From Ignavibacteria bacterium (GTDB taxonomy: Bacteria > Bacteroidota > Ignavibacteria > Ignavibacteriales > Ignavibacteriaceae), in assembly GCA_017302895.1 (NCBI GenBank), contig JAFLBV010000001.1, forward strand, positions 372,001 through 436,000: DNA of 64,000 bases, read 5' to 3'. Positions within the stretch are counted from its first letter, which is position 1, and every line of letters begins with the position of its first letter. Shown in pieces: positions 1 to 9,127 of this stretch. The notes below the pieces were generated by a model. It was not told the origin of the DNA. It did no database searches and saw only the letters and a program-made list of their open reading frames with translations. The position numbers were made by a program, and so were the translations under genes.

Positions 1-1
1 T

Positions 2-88
2 TTCAAGATCGAATTCATTTATGGCATTTTTCAGGGATATTTTATTATACCGCGTAAAAGGACAGGATTAATTAAATTTGATGTTTGA
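2..88 (+). CDS. Possible 3' end of a gene cut by the window start
   Basis: Frame 2 is open from the window edge to a TGA at 86-88, and frame 3 is open from the edge to a TAA at 69-71. Either could be the tail of an upstream gene on the same strand as the SGNH hydrolase. Fewer than 30 residues are visible in either frame and neither is recognisable, so I cannot choose between them or exclude that both are chance. Confidence 0.2.
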   Translation, partial: FKIEFIYGIFQGYFIIPRKRTGLIKFDV

Positions 89-102
89 ATATACGGAAAA
101 AA

Positions 103-1719
103 ATGAATAAATATTCTCTTCAAATACTCTTCAGCATCCTTATAGTAAATGGGATACTTCTGTCGTTCTCTCTGGCAGGTCCCGAATTCAGTGTGCCTAA
201 TCCCTTCTCCGATGAGGATTTGGTCATCAGTTTTCCTGACATAAAAGAGAGTCTCTTTAAATCGGCTGAACAGAAAAACGAGAATGCAGAAAATTTTCTC
301 AGCAAATATGAAACAGCTGATGAAAACGCAGTAATTGATGAAAAACCGTCAGTTGACAATAATGAAGAGAACGGATTTCTGATAAATCCTGAGACAAGGG
401 GAAAGAAGGCGCTCGACAATTTTTTCGAAGCCCTTGACAAGGAAAGCAAATCCAGAACGGTGAGAGTTGCTCATTACGGTGACTCCCAGATAGAAGGGGA
501 CAGAATCACCTCCTATCTCCGGGAAAACTTTCAGAAGGAATTTGGCGGTGAGGGTATCGGCTATGCTCCTGTGGATGACATAACCGACAATGTAAACTAC
601 TTTAGAAGCACCTCTGAAAACTGGGAGAGATATAATGTTTTTAACCATGCATATTCTTCAGGAAAATATGCACTTTCTGGGCTGGTTTTCAAATACGGAA
701 ACGGCAAATCCAAGAAGGAAAATGATGAGCAGGAGCCAAAAGGGAAAAAAAAGAAGAAGCAAAAGGATGAAAAACCTGCTGAAGAAGAGCAACCTGTTGA
801 CAGCTCAACCGTCTTAAATAAATACGGTTTACCGCATTTATTACTTGCGGACACCTGGTTCGCAGTCAAATCTGCTTTTCTCGCCTCTCCGAGAGATAAA
901 ACAGAAGTGGTGGCTGCACTTCGGGGGAGAGTATCCCTTAATTTTGTGAAAAATGCTAAGTTCTCCAAAATAAAGGTTTTTTACGGAAAAGTCGGGGATG
1001 AATGCGAAGTCAGAATTAGTGACCAAAAAACCGGAACTGAAATCGGTACTTTGCAACTCAACGGTGAAAATCCTTTCAATCTTGCAACAACCGCTTTCAG
1101 GGGTGATGGAAGTTCCATTAGATTTGACATCTCAAGCGGGAGAAATCCCGAGATTTTTGGCTTCTTTTTTGACGGGGACAGAGGGGTTCAGGTTGATAAT
1201 TTCGCTATTCGTGGTCACTCCGGTGACGGACTTTTGAAGATAGATAAAGAACTATTATCAGCGCAATATGATGAATTGAATGTAAAACTTATTATCTTGC
1301 AGTTCGGTATGAATATAATGCCGACCGTAACAAAAGAAAAGGATTTGAAACGGGTCAGGGATTACTATAACCGTCTCTATGCGGGAATCAGGGAGAGAGC
1401 ACAAAATGCTTCAGTTCTCGTTGTTGGTCCGGGCGATATGGGTGTTATCAGAAGGGGAAGTTCTGTTTCGCATCCATACATTGCAGAAGTGGTAAAAATT
1501 ATGAAAGAATGCGCCATAGAGAACGGCTGTGCCTTTTGGAATACATATGAACTTATGGGGGGAGAAAACTCAATTGCTGCATGGGCTCAGAAGGGATATG
1601 CAGCCCGCGACGGTCATTTCATTAACAGAGGGCAAAAAATTATAGCTGCCGAACTGTTCAAGGGGATTAATGATTCGTACAGGCAATATTTAGACAAAAA
1701 AAATTCAAATAACCGTTAA
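103..1719 (+). CDS. SGNH/GDSL-type hydrolase (surface glycan or cell-wall O-acyl modification)
   Basis: Predicted exported SGNH hydrolase of about 538 residues. I chose the ATG at 103 over an upstream in-frame TTG at 85 because the protein then opens with a Lys-containing n-region and a hydrophobic stretch (about residues 5-25), a signal peptide or anchor. Block I is G126-D127-S128 and block III is G402-M-N404. The block V position reads D503-G-H505, with the Asp two residues before the His instead of the usual three. Residues about 202-232 are a highly charged Lys/Glu linker inserted in the domain. A second SGNH protein and an MBOAT acyltransferase follow directly, the arrangement of AlgI/AlgJ/AlgX- or Pat-like O-acetylation systems. 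Role as acyltransferase or esterase is inferred from that context; the substrate is unknown. Confidence 0.75.
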   Translation: MNKYSLQILFSILIVNGILLSFSLAGPEFSVPNPFSDEDLVISFPDIKESLFKSAEQKNENAENFLSKYETADENAVIDEKPSVDNNEENGFLINPETRGKKALDNFFEALDKESKSRTVRVAHYGDSQIEGDRITSYLRENFQKEFGGEGIGYAPVDDITDNVNYFRSTSENWERYNVFNHAYSSGKYALSGLVFKYGNGKSKKENDEQEPKGKKKKKQKDEKPAEEEQPVDSSTVLNKYGLPHLLLADTWFAVKSAFLASPRDKTEVVAALRGRVSLNFVKNAKFSKIKVFYGKVGDECEVRISDQKTGTEIGTLQLNGENPFNLATTAFRGDGSSIRFDISSGRNPEIFGFFFDGDRGVQVDNFAIRGHSGDGLLKIDKELLSAQYDELNVKLIILQFGMNIMPTVTKEKDLKRVRDYYNRLYAGIRERAQNASVLVVGPGDMGVIRRGSSVSHPYIAEVVKIMKECAIENGCAFWNTYELMGGENSIAAWAQKGYAARDGHFINRGQKIIAAELFKGINDSYRQYLDKKNSNNR

Positions 1720-1740
1720 ATAAACAGAACGGATGGCAAT

Positions 1741-3924
1741 ATGACCTATCAGTTACATTATCTGACCGGAGCAATGAAGAAAAGCGGAAAGCTCTTCTTG
1801 ATTGCTTCGTTTGGCAGTCTGGGAGTCCTTTTCGCCGGTTCTAACAACTATGACCTGAACCACCAAACGAAATTCTCCCCACCCGATTCAATCATCTCAC
1901 AATCACAGGATTCGATCAGTGAGACCGAGAAGCAGCCCGTTATCAATTCCGTTTCTACAACCGATGGAGGTTCGACCAGACTTGGCAGTTTCCCGTTTTT
2001 GCGTACAAACCAGAATTTTATTGAGTGGAAAAACAGGGAAGTGGCACAAAAGTTCTTTTCGAAACTTGCAAATGCAAAGCAAAAAAAGTTTCGTGTACTT
2101 CATGTAGGAGATTCCCACCTCCAGGCGGACATTTACACCGGTTATGTGCGTGAAGAACTCCAAAAAATTTATGGAACCGGCGGAAGAGGACTGGTTTTTC
2201 CTTATTCCGCAGCAAAGACCCACTCGGCATACGATTACTTTACCTACTCTAAAGGAAGCTGGACTTTCGCAAAAAACACCGAGCAAAATCCGGCGCTTGA
2301 CATCGGATTGACGGGTTACTCGATTCGTACCGTTGATCCCAATTCCAACTTCAAACTTGTATTTTCGAAGACAATTCAAAAAGCCTCAAATAACATTCTC
2401 AAAATATTTTCGAAAACCGGTCCTTCGGTTTTTGACATGGTGTTGAATATTAAAGGGATCAGTGAGCCGATTACGGTCAAGTCCGATGCGAATTCGGGTC
2501 CTTACATCACAGTACCAGTTAATTCCGATTGCGAAAGCATTGAAATTTCGTTCAAAAAATCATCCGATCTGCAAAATGAGTTTGTCCTGTATGGTATTCT
2601 GATCGAGGCGGACAGTCAGAATGGTATTCTGTATGCCAGCACAGGTGTAAACGGTGCGACTCTCTCAAGTATAGTTCGTGAGTCAAGATTTGAAGAGGAA
2701 GTTAAGGCTTTTGAACCTGACCTGTTTATTCTCGATCTCGGGATTAATGATTTTTTTGGTGGTGGTTTCAATGCCGCCTCAACAAAGGAAAATCTCGTTT
2801 CCATTATCCAAAAAGTAAAAAAATCTTCACCTGATGCTGTAATTCTTCTTATGAATGTGCAGGATGCCTTCAATAAAAGAACGAATGTTTCCGCCTGTCT
2901 CGACTTTGCAAAACTTGTGGCAGATGTGGCGGTTGAAAACGACTGTCTGCTTTACGATATCTACAATGTCAGCGGTGGTAAAAATTCAATGCTCAACTGG
3001 CGGGCAAACTATCTCGCCAATGTGGATCAGATACACCTCACTTCAAAGGGGTATAATCTTAAGGGTGAACTTTTTGTTACTGCAATCCAGAACTCCTATG
3101 ACAAATTTGTTGCAGGTGAATCGACGCTTCTCGTTGCAAACAAGCAACTTGAAAGTGAAGTGCCTGAAGGACTCGCAATCTATGTTGACAACAATGAAAG
3201 CCAGAGTGTCTCCGCAGCAAACACAACTGTAATCAACGGTGTCTCTGCTGCCGGGACTCTGAAGGATGATAAAGGCGAGTACAAAATGCACAAAGTTTTG
3301 GGTGGAGAATCAATCCGCTCTATTGCAAAACTTTATAATGTGGAAATCAGCGATATAAGATCCTGGAACGATTTTTACGGTGCTCTCTCGATCAACCAGG
3401 AATTAAAGATATATGTGAAGAAGGGGAAATCGAACCCTGCACTCACAGCAAAGGTGACTACACCTGTGAAACCAGGTAATACCACTGTGCCAGGGAGTTA
3501 TTCCGCAAGAAATACCTATTATGGTAAAAACTACAGCTATAATGCAACTCCAAAATACACTCCACCTGCAACAAACTACAGCGTGAGGAACGGAGACACC
3601 TGGTTTGCAATTTCTCAGAGAACCGGAATACCCGTCAATCAGTTGAAAGCAGCCAACGGCACAAAAGGTGATATTATCAGACCCGGACAGAAGATAAAGG
3701 TTCCGGCGAAAACAACCTATACCGCCCCAAAAACCACTGCCAAATATGGTACAAAATACAACGCGAATAAAACTACCAAGAAAACGACTGTTAATCAGGG
3801 GAAAACCACAACCAAGAAGTCTACCGTAAAACCAGGTACGACTCCTAATAAAACAAAACCAAAGGCTACCACCAAAACGCCAACAACCAATAAAAACAAT
3901 CAAAAACCGGCTAAAAAGAAATAA
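1741..3924 (+). CDS. SGNH/GDSL hydrolase with two C-terminal LysM domains
   Basis: A 727-residue exported protein joining an SGNH esterase/acyltransferase domain to peptidoglycan-binding modules. Block I is G123-D124-S125, block III is G334-I-N336-D337, and the catalytic dyad is D429-Q-I-H432, so the active site looks complete. Two LysM repeats lie at about 514-560 and 612-654. The last 70 or so residues are a Lys/Thr-rich low-complexity tail that may bind anionic polymer. An N-terminal hydrophobic segment lies at about 17-33; the ATG at 1774 would give a more typical signal peptide, but the ATG at 1741 has the better-spaced GGA. It sits 21 bp after one SGNH gene and 18 bp before the MBOAT gene. 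LysM suggests that the acylated substrate is peptidoglycan or an attached polymer; this is inference. Confidence 0.82.
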   Translation: MTYQLHYLTGAMKKSGKLFLIASFGSLGVLFAGSNNYDLNHQTKFSPPDSIISQSQDSISETEKQPVINSVSTTDGGSTRLGSFPFLRTNQNFIEWKNREVAQKFFSKLANAKQKKFRVLHVGDSHLQADIYTGYVREELQKIYGTGGRGLVFPYSAAKTHSAYDYFTYSKGSWTFAKNTEQNPALDIGLTGYSIRTVDPNSNFKLVFSKTIQKASNNILKIFSKTGPSVFDMVLNIKGISEPITVKSDANSGPYITVPVNSDCESIEISFKKSSDLQNEFVLYGILIEADSQNGILYASTGVNGATLSSIVRESRFEEEVKAFEPDLFILDLGINDFFGGGFNAASTKENLVSIIQKVKKSSPDAVILLMNVQDAFNKRTNVSACLDFAKLVADVAVENDCLLYDIYNVSGGKNSMLNWRANYLANVDQIHLTSKGYNLKGELFVTAIQNSYDKFVAGESTLLVANKQLESEVPEGLAIYVDNNESQSVSAANTTVINGVSAAGTLKDDKGEYKMHKVLGGESIRSIAKLYNVEISDIRSWNDFYGALSINQELKIYVKKGKSNPALTAKVTTPVKPGNTTVPGSYSARNTYYGKNYSYNATPKYTPPATNYSVRNGDTWFAISQRTGIPVNQLKAANGTKGDIIRPGQKIKVPAKTTYTAPKTTAKYGTKYNANKTTKKTTVNQGKTTTKKSTVKPGTTPNKTKPKATTKTPTTNKNNQKPAKKK

Positions 3925-3942
3925 AAAGGAATATTCTGTTTC

Positions 3943-5421
3943 TTGGATGTAATTGAGTTACTAAAATATAATTCCGGAAATCCATTACTGTTCAACTCGG
4001 TATTGTTCTTTTTCCTGTTTACTATTGTTTATCTGATATATACCGGTTTCGAGAAGAATATCAAAGCAAGAAACCTTGTGCTTCTGCTATTCAGCCTCTA
4101 CTTTTATTACAAGATATCAGGGGGATACATTGGTATTCTGATTGCTGTAGGCATAATTGATTTTTTCGTAGGGAAGTTTCTTGTACGCGAAAAATCAGAT
4201 ATCAAAAGAAAACTGTTGCTTTCCTTTTCTGTTCTGGTAAACATTGGAATTCTTGTCTATTTTAAGTACACTTTTTTCATTGTGAATGAATTTGGACTGC
4301 AATCATCTCAGTTCTTTTCCTATTTTACCAGAGAAATTCTTACTCCTGTCGGAATTTCCTATTATATCTTTAAATCCGTCGGCTACACTCTTTCGATCTA
4401 CAGAGAGGAAATAGAGGAAGCCGAGCAAAATCTTTTTACCTACCTTCTTTATGTCTCGTTTTTCCCGACAATAGTAGCCGGTCCAATTTCCAAGGCTGCT
4501 AATCTGCTGCCTCAGTTTAACAGTCCTACCAGGATTACACGGGAAAATGTAAGCAAGGGAATTTTCCTTCTGATCACGGGAACCCTTAAAAAGGTGCTTA
4601 TTGCAGATTTCATCGCCCTCAATTTCGTGGACAGAGTTTTTGAAAATCCCGATCTTTTCACATCAATCGAATGCCTGCTCGCCGGATATGGAGCTTTCCT
4701 GCAGATTTATTTTGACTTTTCGGGATATACCGACATTGTTCGTGGAATGGCGTATCTGTTCGGTTTTGAACTTGAAGAAAATTTCAAAAAACCGTTCCTC
4801 GCCAATTCTGTCAGTGAGTTTTGGCGGCGCTGGCATATTACCCTCTACACTTTCCTGAGTGAAAATGTATTCAATCCGTTAAGTTTCGCTCTCAGACGAC
4901 TCGGAGTTTACGGCATTTATATTGCCATTCTTGTGACCTTTCTGGTTTCCGGAACCTGGCATGGTGCGAATCTGACTTTTATTGTTTGGGGACTGATACA
5001 CGGGGCTTGCATCGTCTTCGATACCATGTTCCGAAACACCCGGAAAAAGATTGTTGCTGTTGTGAATGAAAAATTTTTCAGAATGGTCGAGATTGTTATC
5101 ACTTTCCATGTCATAGCATTTTCATTTATTATTTTCAAGTCGCCATCCCTGGACAGTGCAATGGTCTTTATAGGGAAACTTTTCAGTGAAATAAAATTTG
5201 CTCATATTGAAAAGTGGTTGAGTTTCTATCTTGTTCCGTTCCTCGTGATGGCAGGAGGGCTGATTCTCGCGATCGTTCCTGAGAGATTTTATAAGTCACT
5301 CTACATTCGATTTGCCTCCATCCACTGGAGTTTGAAAGCCCTCACATTTGCAGTCGTTATTATTTTTGTTTATCAGGTTCTCGGAACCTCTACCTTACCA
5401 TTCGTTTACATCGAGTTTTAA
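3943..5421 (+). CDS. MBOAT-family membrane O-acyltransferase (AlgI/DltB-like)
   Basis: A 492-residue polytopic membrane protein of the membrane-bound O-acyltransferase family, which moves acyl groups across the cytoplasmic membrane for attachment to extracytoplasmic glycans. The conserved SGTWHG segment carries H340, and a second conserved His, H353, lies in GLIHG; these match the MBOAT catalytic region. Roughly ten hydrophobic segments span the length, normal for AlgI. The start is a TTG at 3943 preceded by AAAAGGA at 3924-3930; no ATG lies nearby in frame. Together with the two preceding SGNH proteins it forms a complete acyl-transfer module. Whether alginate-like polysaccharide, peptidoglycan or another polymer is modified cannot be read from the sequence. 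Confidence 0.9.
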   Translation: MDVIELLKYNSGNPLLFNSVLFFFLFTIVYLIYTGFEKNIKARNLVLLLFSLYFYYKISGGYIGILIAVGIIDFFVGKFLVREKSDIKRKLLLSFSVLVNIGILVYFKYTFFIVNEFGLQSSQFFSYFTREILTPVGISYYIFKSVGYTLSIYREEIEEAEQNLFTYLLYVSFFPTIVAGPISKAANLLPQFNSPTRITRENVSKGIFLLITGTLKKVLIADFIALNFVDRVFENPDLFTSIECLLAGYGAFLQIYFDFSGYTDIVRGMAYLFGFELEENFKKPFLANSVSEFWRRWHITLYTFLSENVFNPLSFALRRLGVYGIYIAILVTFLVSGTWHGANLTFIVWGLIHGACIVFDTMFRNTRKKIVAVVNEKFFRMVEIVITFHVIAFSFIIFKSPSLDSAMVFIGKLFSEIKFAHIEKWLSFYLVPFLVMAGGLILAIVPERFYKSLYIRFASIHWSLKALTFAVVIIFVYQVLGTSTLPFVYIEF

Positions 5422-6801
5422 ATGAAAAAACTGCTGTTTCTCCTCGTTTTTGTATCACCATCCTTTTTTACACAATCCTTTATCGCAACCCTGACCGGCA
5501 AAGCTTTTACATCCAATTATGGATACTATATGATAAGGGATGTTTGTGATCTTGCAGGAGGAAGGTTGATGGGCAGCGAGTCCAACAAAAAAGCATTCGA
5601 AATGCTAAAAAAAGAGTTGGAAAATAAAGGTATGAAGCCTTTTTACGAGAAATTTACATCACCGGTCTGGTTCAGAGGTGAAGACAAGGTCGTCTTAAAG
5701 CTGCCTTATCGAAAGAACCTTCGAGCATACGCCCTTGCCTGGGTCTCACCTGCGAAGATTGAAGATGCCAAAGCGGTTTTTGTTTATTCGGGATATGAGG
5801 AAGATTACCGGAATATAGATGTGGCAGGAAAAATTGTCGTAATCAGTCAGGAAAGACCTGCAGGAAGAGATGAACTTCTCAGGGGAGAGGCAATCAAGAT
5901 TGCTGCTGCCAAAGGTGCGGTCGCATGCCTTTTCATAAATGAGGCAAAAGGCGGAAAAGTGTTGTGCGGGGTGGGGAATTTCAAGGGTGACCCTCTTAAA
6001 ATACCGGCTTTTACACTCACATTTGAGGAGGGTGCAAAACTTAGAAGACTTTTGGAACGCAAGGTGAATGTCGTTCTTGATGTCGTATCCAATTCACGGG
6101 TGGAAACAGGGGAGTCCAATAATCTTGTAGCCCGAATAGACGGAACAAGTGACGAGAAGCTGGTGATTGGTGGTCACTTCGACAGTTGGGACCTGGGTGA
6201 TGGTGCTGCGGACAATGGTCACGGAAGTGCTGTCATGTTTGAAGCAGCCGCACTTCTAAAGGAATTTGGAATCAAACCAAAAAGAACCATCGAGTTTGTC
6301 TGGTTCAACGGAGAAGAAACTGGGCTGTGGGGTTCGAAAAAATATGTGGAAGCCCACAGGAATGATAAAATATTTGCGATGATAAATCTCGATATGCCCG
6401 GCAAAATTAACGGATTTAATGTGATGGGCTTTGACCCATTGTTACCGGCAATCAAAGAAATCACCGATACTTCCGGTTCTTTTGATCTCTCAAAATCAAT
6501 GAGCACAGCCTGGACAAACAGCGACCATATGTTTTTTATGTTCAACGGGATCCCGGTTATCACTCCGGTTGGAGGAATGACCAAGGAAATGACTGATCAC
6601 TATCACGATTTTGGCGATTCCTTTGATAAACTCGATAAAGATTACATTTCTCACGGCGCGGCTGCAGTTGCATTTCTTGCGGCAGGTCTCGCAGATTCTG
6701 ACTTCAAATTATTCCGGTTCTCGCCTGATGAGGTGAAGGAACTCCTGAAGAAGCACAACCTTGAGAAACGGTTGAAAAAGCAGGAAGAATATCCATTTTA
6801 G
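5422..6801 (+). CDS. M28-family zinc metallopeptidase (carboxypeptidase Q-like)
   Basis: Exported M28 peptidase, 459 residues, with an N-terminal signal peptide (about 1-20), a PA-type insert region and a C-terminal di-zinc catalytic domain. Predicted ligands and catalytic residues are H252 (GGHFDSWD), D264, the Glu pair 298-299 (GEETG), D324 (NLDMPG) and a His at 393 or 395. The usual DD pair after GA is D-N here, but the metal-binding first Asp is kept. The ATG follows the MBOAT stop codon with no gap, so it is very probably co-transcribed with the acylation module. It likely cleaves peptides in the periplasm or outside the cell; there is no sign of a specific substrate. A hairpin with a T-run follows the gene. 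Confidence 0.88.
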   Translation: MKKLLFLLVFVSPSFFTQSFIATLTGKAFTSNYGYYMIRDVCDLAGGRLMGSESNKKAFEMLKKELENKGMKPFYEKFTSPVWFRGEDKVVLKLPYRKNLRAYALAWVSPAKIEDAKAVFVYSGYEEDYRNIDVAGKIVVISQERPAGRDELLRGEAIKIAAAKGAVACLFINEAKGGKVLCGVGNFKGDPLKIPAFTLTFEEGAKLRRLLERKVNVVLDVVSNSRVETGESNNLVARIDGTSDEKLVIGGHFDSWDLGDGAADNGHGSAVMFEAAALLKEFGIKPKRTIEFVWFNGEETGLWGSKKYVEAHRNDKIFAMINLDMPGKINGFNVMGFDPLLPAIKEITDTSGSFDLSKSMSTAWTNSDHMFFMFNGIPVITPVGGMTKEMTDHYHDFGDSFDKLDKDYISHGAAAVAFLAAGLADSDFKLFRFSPDEVKELLKKHNLEKRLKKQEEYPF

Positions 6802-6852
6802 GCTCTGCGATAAGGGCTTGATTATCTGATAAAAATTGTTTAAATTTGCAAT

Positions 6853-6893
6853 GCCACACCCCCGGTATTCCCGGAGGAGTGGCAATTTTTTTT
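6853..6893 (+). terminator. Rho-independent-like terminator after the M28 peptidase gene
   Basis: An inverted repeat with outer arms GCCAC (6853-6857) and GTGGC (6879-6883) is extended inward by C-rich/G-rich pairing and followed by a run of eight T (6886-6893). It lies between the peptidase stop at 6801 and the greA start at 6917, so it closes the first operon. Confidence 0.7.
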
Positions 6894-6916
6894 GTAAATT
6901 TTCATACTGGAGTGTC

Positions 6917-7387
6917 ATGTACGATATTGTATATCTGTCACAAGAAAGATTGATTGAGCTCGAGAAAGAGCTCGCGGAAATGAAGTCATCAGGAAGAAAG
7001 GAAATCGCCGGCAAAATTGCCGAAGCCCGTGCACACGGTGACCTTTCTGAAAATGCTGAATACGATGCTGCAAAAGAAGCACAGGGACTGTTTGAACTTA
7101 GAATTCACAAACTTGAGGCTGTGCTTGCTCGTGCAAAGGTGATTGATCCTGCATCGATGCCGAAGGATAAAGTGCACATCCTTGCGAAGGTTAAAATTAA
7201 AAACCTTAAGACGCTTAAAACAATTGAGTATCAGATTGTTTCCAACGAAGAATCCAATCTGGAAAATGGAAAGATTTCAGTTTCCTCTCCGGTAGGACAG
7301 GGATTGCTCGGCAAGAAAGTAGGAGACATTGCACAGGTAAAAGCTCCGGCCGGTTTGATACAATTCGAGATCCTCGAGATCCGTTGA
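6917..7387 (+). CDS. greA: Transcription elongation factor GreA
   Basis: A 156-residue GreA/GreB-family protein, the normal length. It rescues stalled RNA polymerase by stimulating transcript cleavage. The N-terminal coiled coil contains the characteristic GDLSENAEYDAA segment, whose acidic tip residues enter the polymerase secondary channel. The C-terminal half is the FKBP-like globular domain, with SPVGQGLLGKKVGD. The frame is open further upstream, but the ATG at 6917 has a GGAG at 6909-6912 and gives the canonical N-terminus. It is the first gene after the terminator and lies 4 bp before ribD. Confidence 0.96.
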   Translation: MYDIVYLSQERLIELEKELAEMKSSGRKEIAGKIAEARAHGDLSENAEYDAAKEAQGLFELRIHKLEAVLARAKVIDPASMPKDKVHILAKVKIKNLKTLKTIEYQIVSNEESNLENGKISVSSPVGQGLLGKKVGDIAQVKAPAGLIQFEILEIR

Positions 7388-7391
7388 TATC

Positions 7392-8489
7392 ATGACAAAA
7401 GAAGACAGGAAGTATCTTGGTGATTGTATCATTCTGGGATCGCGAGCCGAAGGGAAGGTCAGCCCCAATCCAGCCGTCGGTTGTATCATTGTAAAAGATG
7501 GCAGAGTACTTTCAGTCGGTTATCACCGGGAATTTGGCGGGGCTCATGCAGAAGTGGATGCAATAGCAAGAAGCAAACAGGATATTACAGGTGCAACTGT
7601 CTATGTGAGTCTTGAACCTTGCTCCCACTTTGGCAAAACTCCTCCATGTGCGGATCTTCTTGTTTCGAAGAATATTGCGAGGGTAGTGATCGGTATGACC
7701 GATCCGAATCCTCTGGTGTCCGGAAAGGGAATAGCAAAGTTAAAAAATGCAGGAATTGAGGTGGAGGTCGCTGACCTCCCCTTATATAGAAATTTTTACA
7801 GGAAATTTACAAAGTATATTACTAGTGATTTCCCGTTTGTGACCATTAAGTCAGCACTCACCCTCGATGGAAAAATTGCAGGTGTGTCCGGTGAATCCAA
7901 ATGGATTACGGGTGAAAAATCCCGGCGACTGGTCCATCTCTTGAGAAGCAAACATGACGCTGTGCTTACCTCATCCAAAACAGTTCTCGTGGATGACCCG
8001 ATGCTTACGGTCAGGCACAACCACAAACCCTCACCAAAAAGAGTGATGGTTACATCAAAACTTTTCTTTCAAGACGGATACAATTTCTTCCGGAACGATG
8101 ATCGAAAATCTTTTATCGTGACCCTCGAAGAGGAGCAGCAGAACGAGGAAATCCTTCAAAAACTCAACTGGTTTCAAATCCCGATCATTTTTGTAAAACC
8201 CGACAAAGAAGGTAAACCGGATATGGTACAGACCTTGAAGAGTCTGCATTCTCTTGGAATTACCTCCGTTATGGTGGAGGCGGGAGCCAAATTGACTACA
8301 GAAATGATTAACTCCGATCTGTTTGATGAATTTGTCTGCTTTATTGCCCCCAAACTCATGGGCAATGGAATAAATCTCTTCGATGGCATCAGTAATCATG
8401 GATTGGCAAAAGCCAAGAAATTGAAACTGGATCATGTGAAGCAACTGAATGGTGATGTTGCACTCTTCTTTTCAAAAATGGAGCAATAA
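7392..8489 (+). CDS. ribD: Bifunctional riboflavin deaminase/reductase RibD
   Basis: A 365-residue two-domain enzyme of riboflavin synthesis. It deaminates 2,5-diamino-6-ribosylamino-4(3H)-pyrimidinone 5'-phosphate and then reduces the ribosyl chain. The N-terminal cytidine-deaminase-like zinc site is H52-A-E54 with C77 (EPCSHFG) and C86 (PPC). The C-terminal reductase domain starts at about residue 147 (the FVTIKSALTLDGKIA motif) and runs to the end. Its stop overlaps the ribE start as TAATG, so translation is coupled. I see no FMN riboswitch; only 4 bp separate it from greA. Confidence 0.96.
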   Translation: MTKEDRKYLGDCIILGSRAEGKVSPNPAVGCIIVKDGRVLSVGYHREFGGAHAEVDAIARSKQDITGATVYVSLEPCSHFGKTPPCADLLVSKNIARVVIGMTDPNPLVSGKGIAKLKNAGIEVEVADLPLYRNFYRKFTKYITSDFPFVTIKSALTLDGKIAGVSGESKWITGEKSRRLVHLLRSKHDAVLTSSKTVLVDDPMLTVRHNHKPSPKRVMVTSKLFFQDGYNFFRNDDRKSFIVTLEEEQQNEEILQKLNWFQIPIIFVKPDKEGKPDMVQTLKSLHSLGITSVMVEAGAKLTTEMINSDLFDEFVCFIAPKLMGNGINLFDGISNHGLAKAKKLKLDHVKQLNGDVALFFSKMEQ

Positions 8490-9127
8490 TGTTTACCGGA
8501 CTGGTGGAAGAAACAGGTGTTATCATCGATATAAGAAACAGAGGAAATGAGATTTCTCTGCAGCTTAGGGCAAGTGTCATTCCAGGGGATGTGAAAGTTG
8601 GTGACAGCATCAATATTAACGGTGCCTGTCAAACGGTGGTGGAGGTACATGGTGACCTGCTGCTGTTCGATACTGTTCAGGAAACACTGAAAAAAACAAC
8701 ATTGGGTACACTCAAAAAAGGAGACAGGGTAAACCTCGAACGGGCTCTTCGTGCAGATTCACGACTCGGAGGGCATTTTGTCCTCGGACATGTGGATACA
8801 ACCGGCAGAGTGACTGAGGTTGTAAAATTGTCGGGAAGCTACAATCTGAAAATTTCTTTCGACTCAAGATTTGATAAGTATGTTATTCCTGTGGGATCTA
8901 TCTGCATCGATGGAGTGAGCCTGACGGTGGCAGAAAAGGGGAGTGGGTGGTTGAAAACTGCAATAATCCCTCACACTTGGGAGAACACAACTCTTGCATC
9001 TCTTAAAGCCAATTCCCCTGTGAATCTGGAATTTGATGTTCTGGGTAAGTATGTTCTCAATTTAGTAAGCGGGACAAATTACGGGGGCATTTCCATAGAG
9101 AAACTTAAAGAATCCGGGTTTGCCTGA
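8489..9127 (+). CDS. ribE: Riboflavin synthase alpha subunit
   Basis: A 212-residue riboflavin synthase that dismutates two 6,7-dimethyl-8-ribityllumazine molecules into riboflavin and a pyrimidinedione. The start MFTGLVEETG and the internal repeat (GDSININGACQTVV near 45, then SICIDGVSLTV in the second half) show the usual two lumazine-binding barrels. GGHFVLGHVD is conserved. The start overlaps the ribD stop by one base and the end overlaps tilS by 8 bp. ribAB and ribH are not in the window. Confidence 0.96.
   Translation: MFTGLVEETGVIIDIRNRGNEISLQLRASVIPGDVKVGDSININGACQTVVEVHGDLLLFDTVQETLKKTTLGTLKKGDRVNLERALRADSRLGGHFVLGHVDTTGRVTEVVKLSGSYNLKISFDSRFDKYVIPVGSICIDGVSLTVAEKGSGWLKTAIIPHTWENTTLASLKANSPVNLEFDVLGKYVLNLVSGTNYGGISIEKLKESGFA

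Noticed and set aside
1903..2379. Minus-strand open frame opposite the second SGNH gene
   Set aside because: It is antisense to a conserved catalytic domain and has no family motif.
3403..3903. Minus-strand open frame opposite the LysM and Lys/Thr-rich tail
   Set aside because: It is explained by the repetitive Lys/Thr codons on the other strand; the translation is Cys/Phe/Gly-rich noise.
7380..7395. FMN riboswitch upstream of ribD
   Set aside because: Only 4 bp separate greA from ribD, so there is no room for an aptamer.
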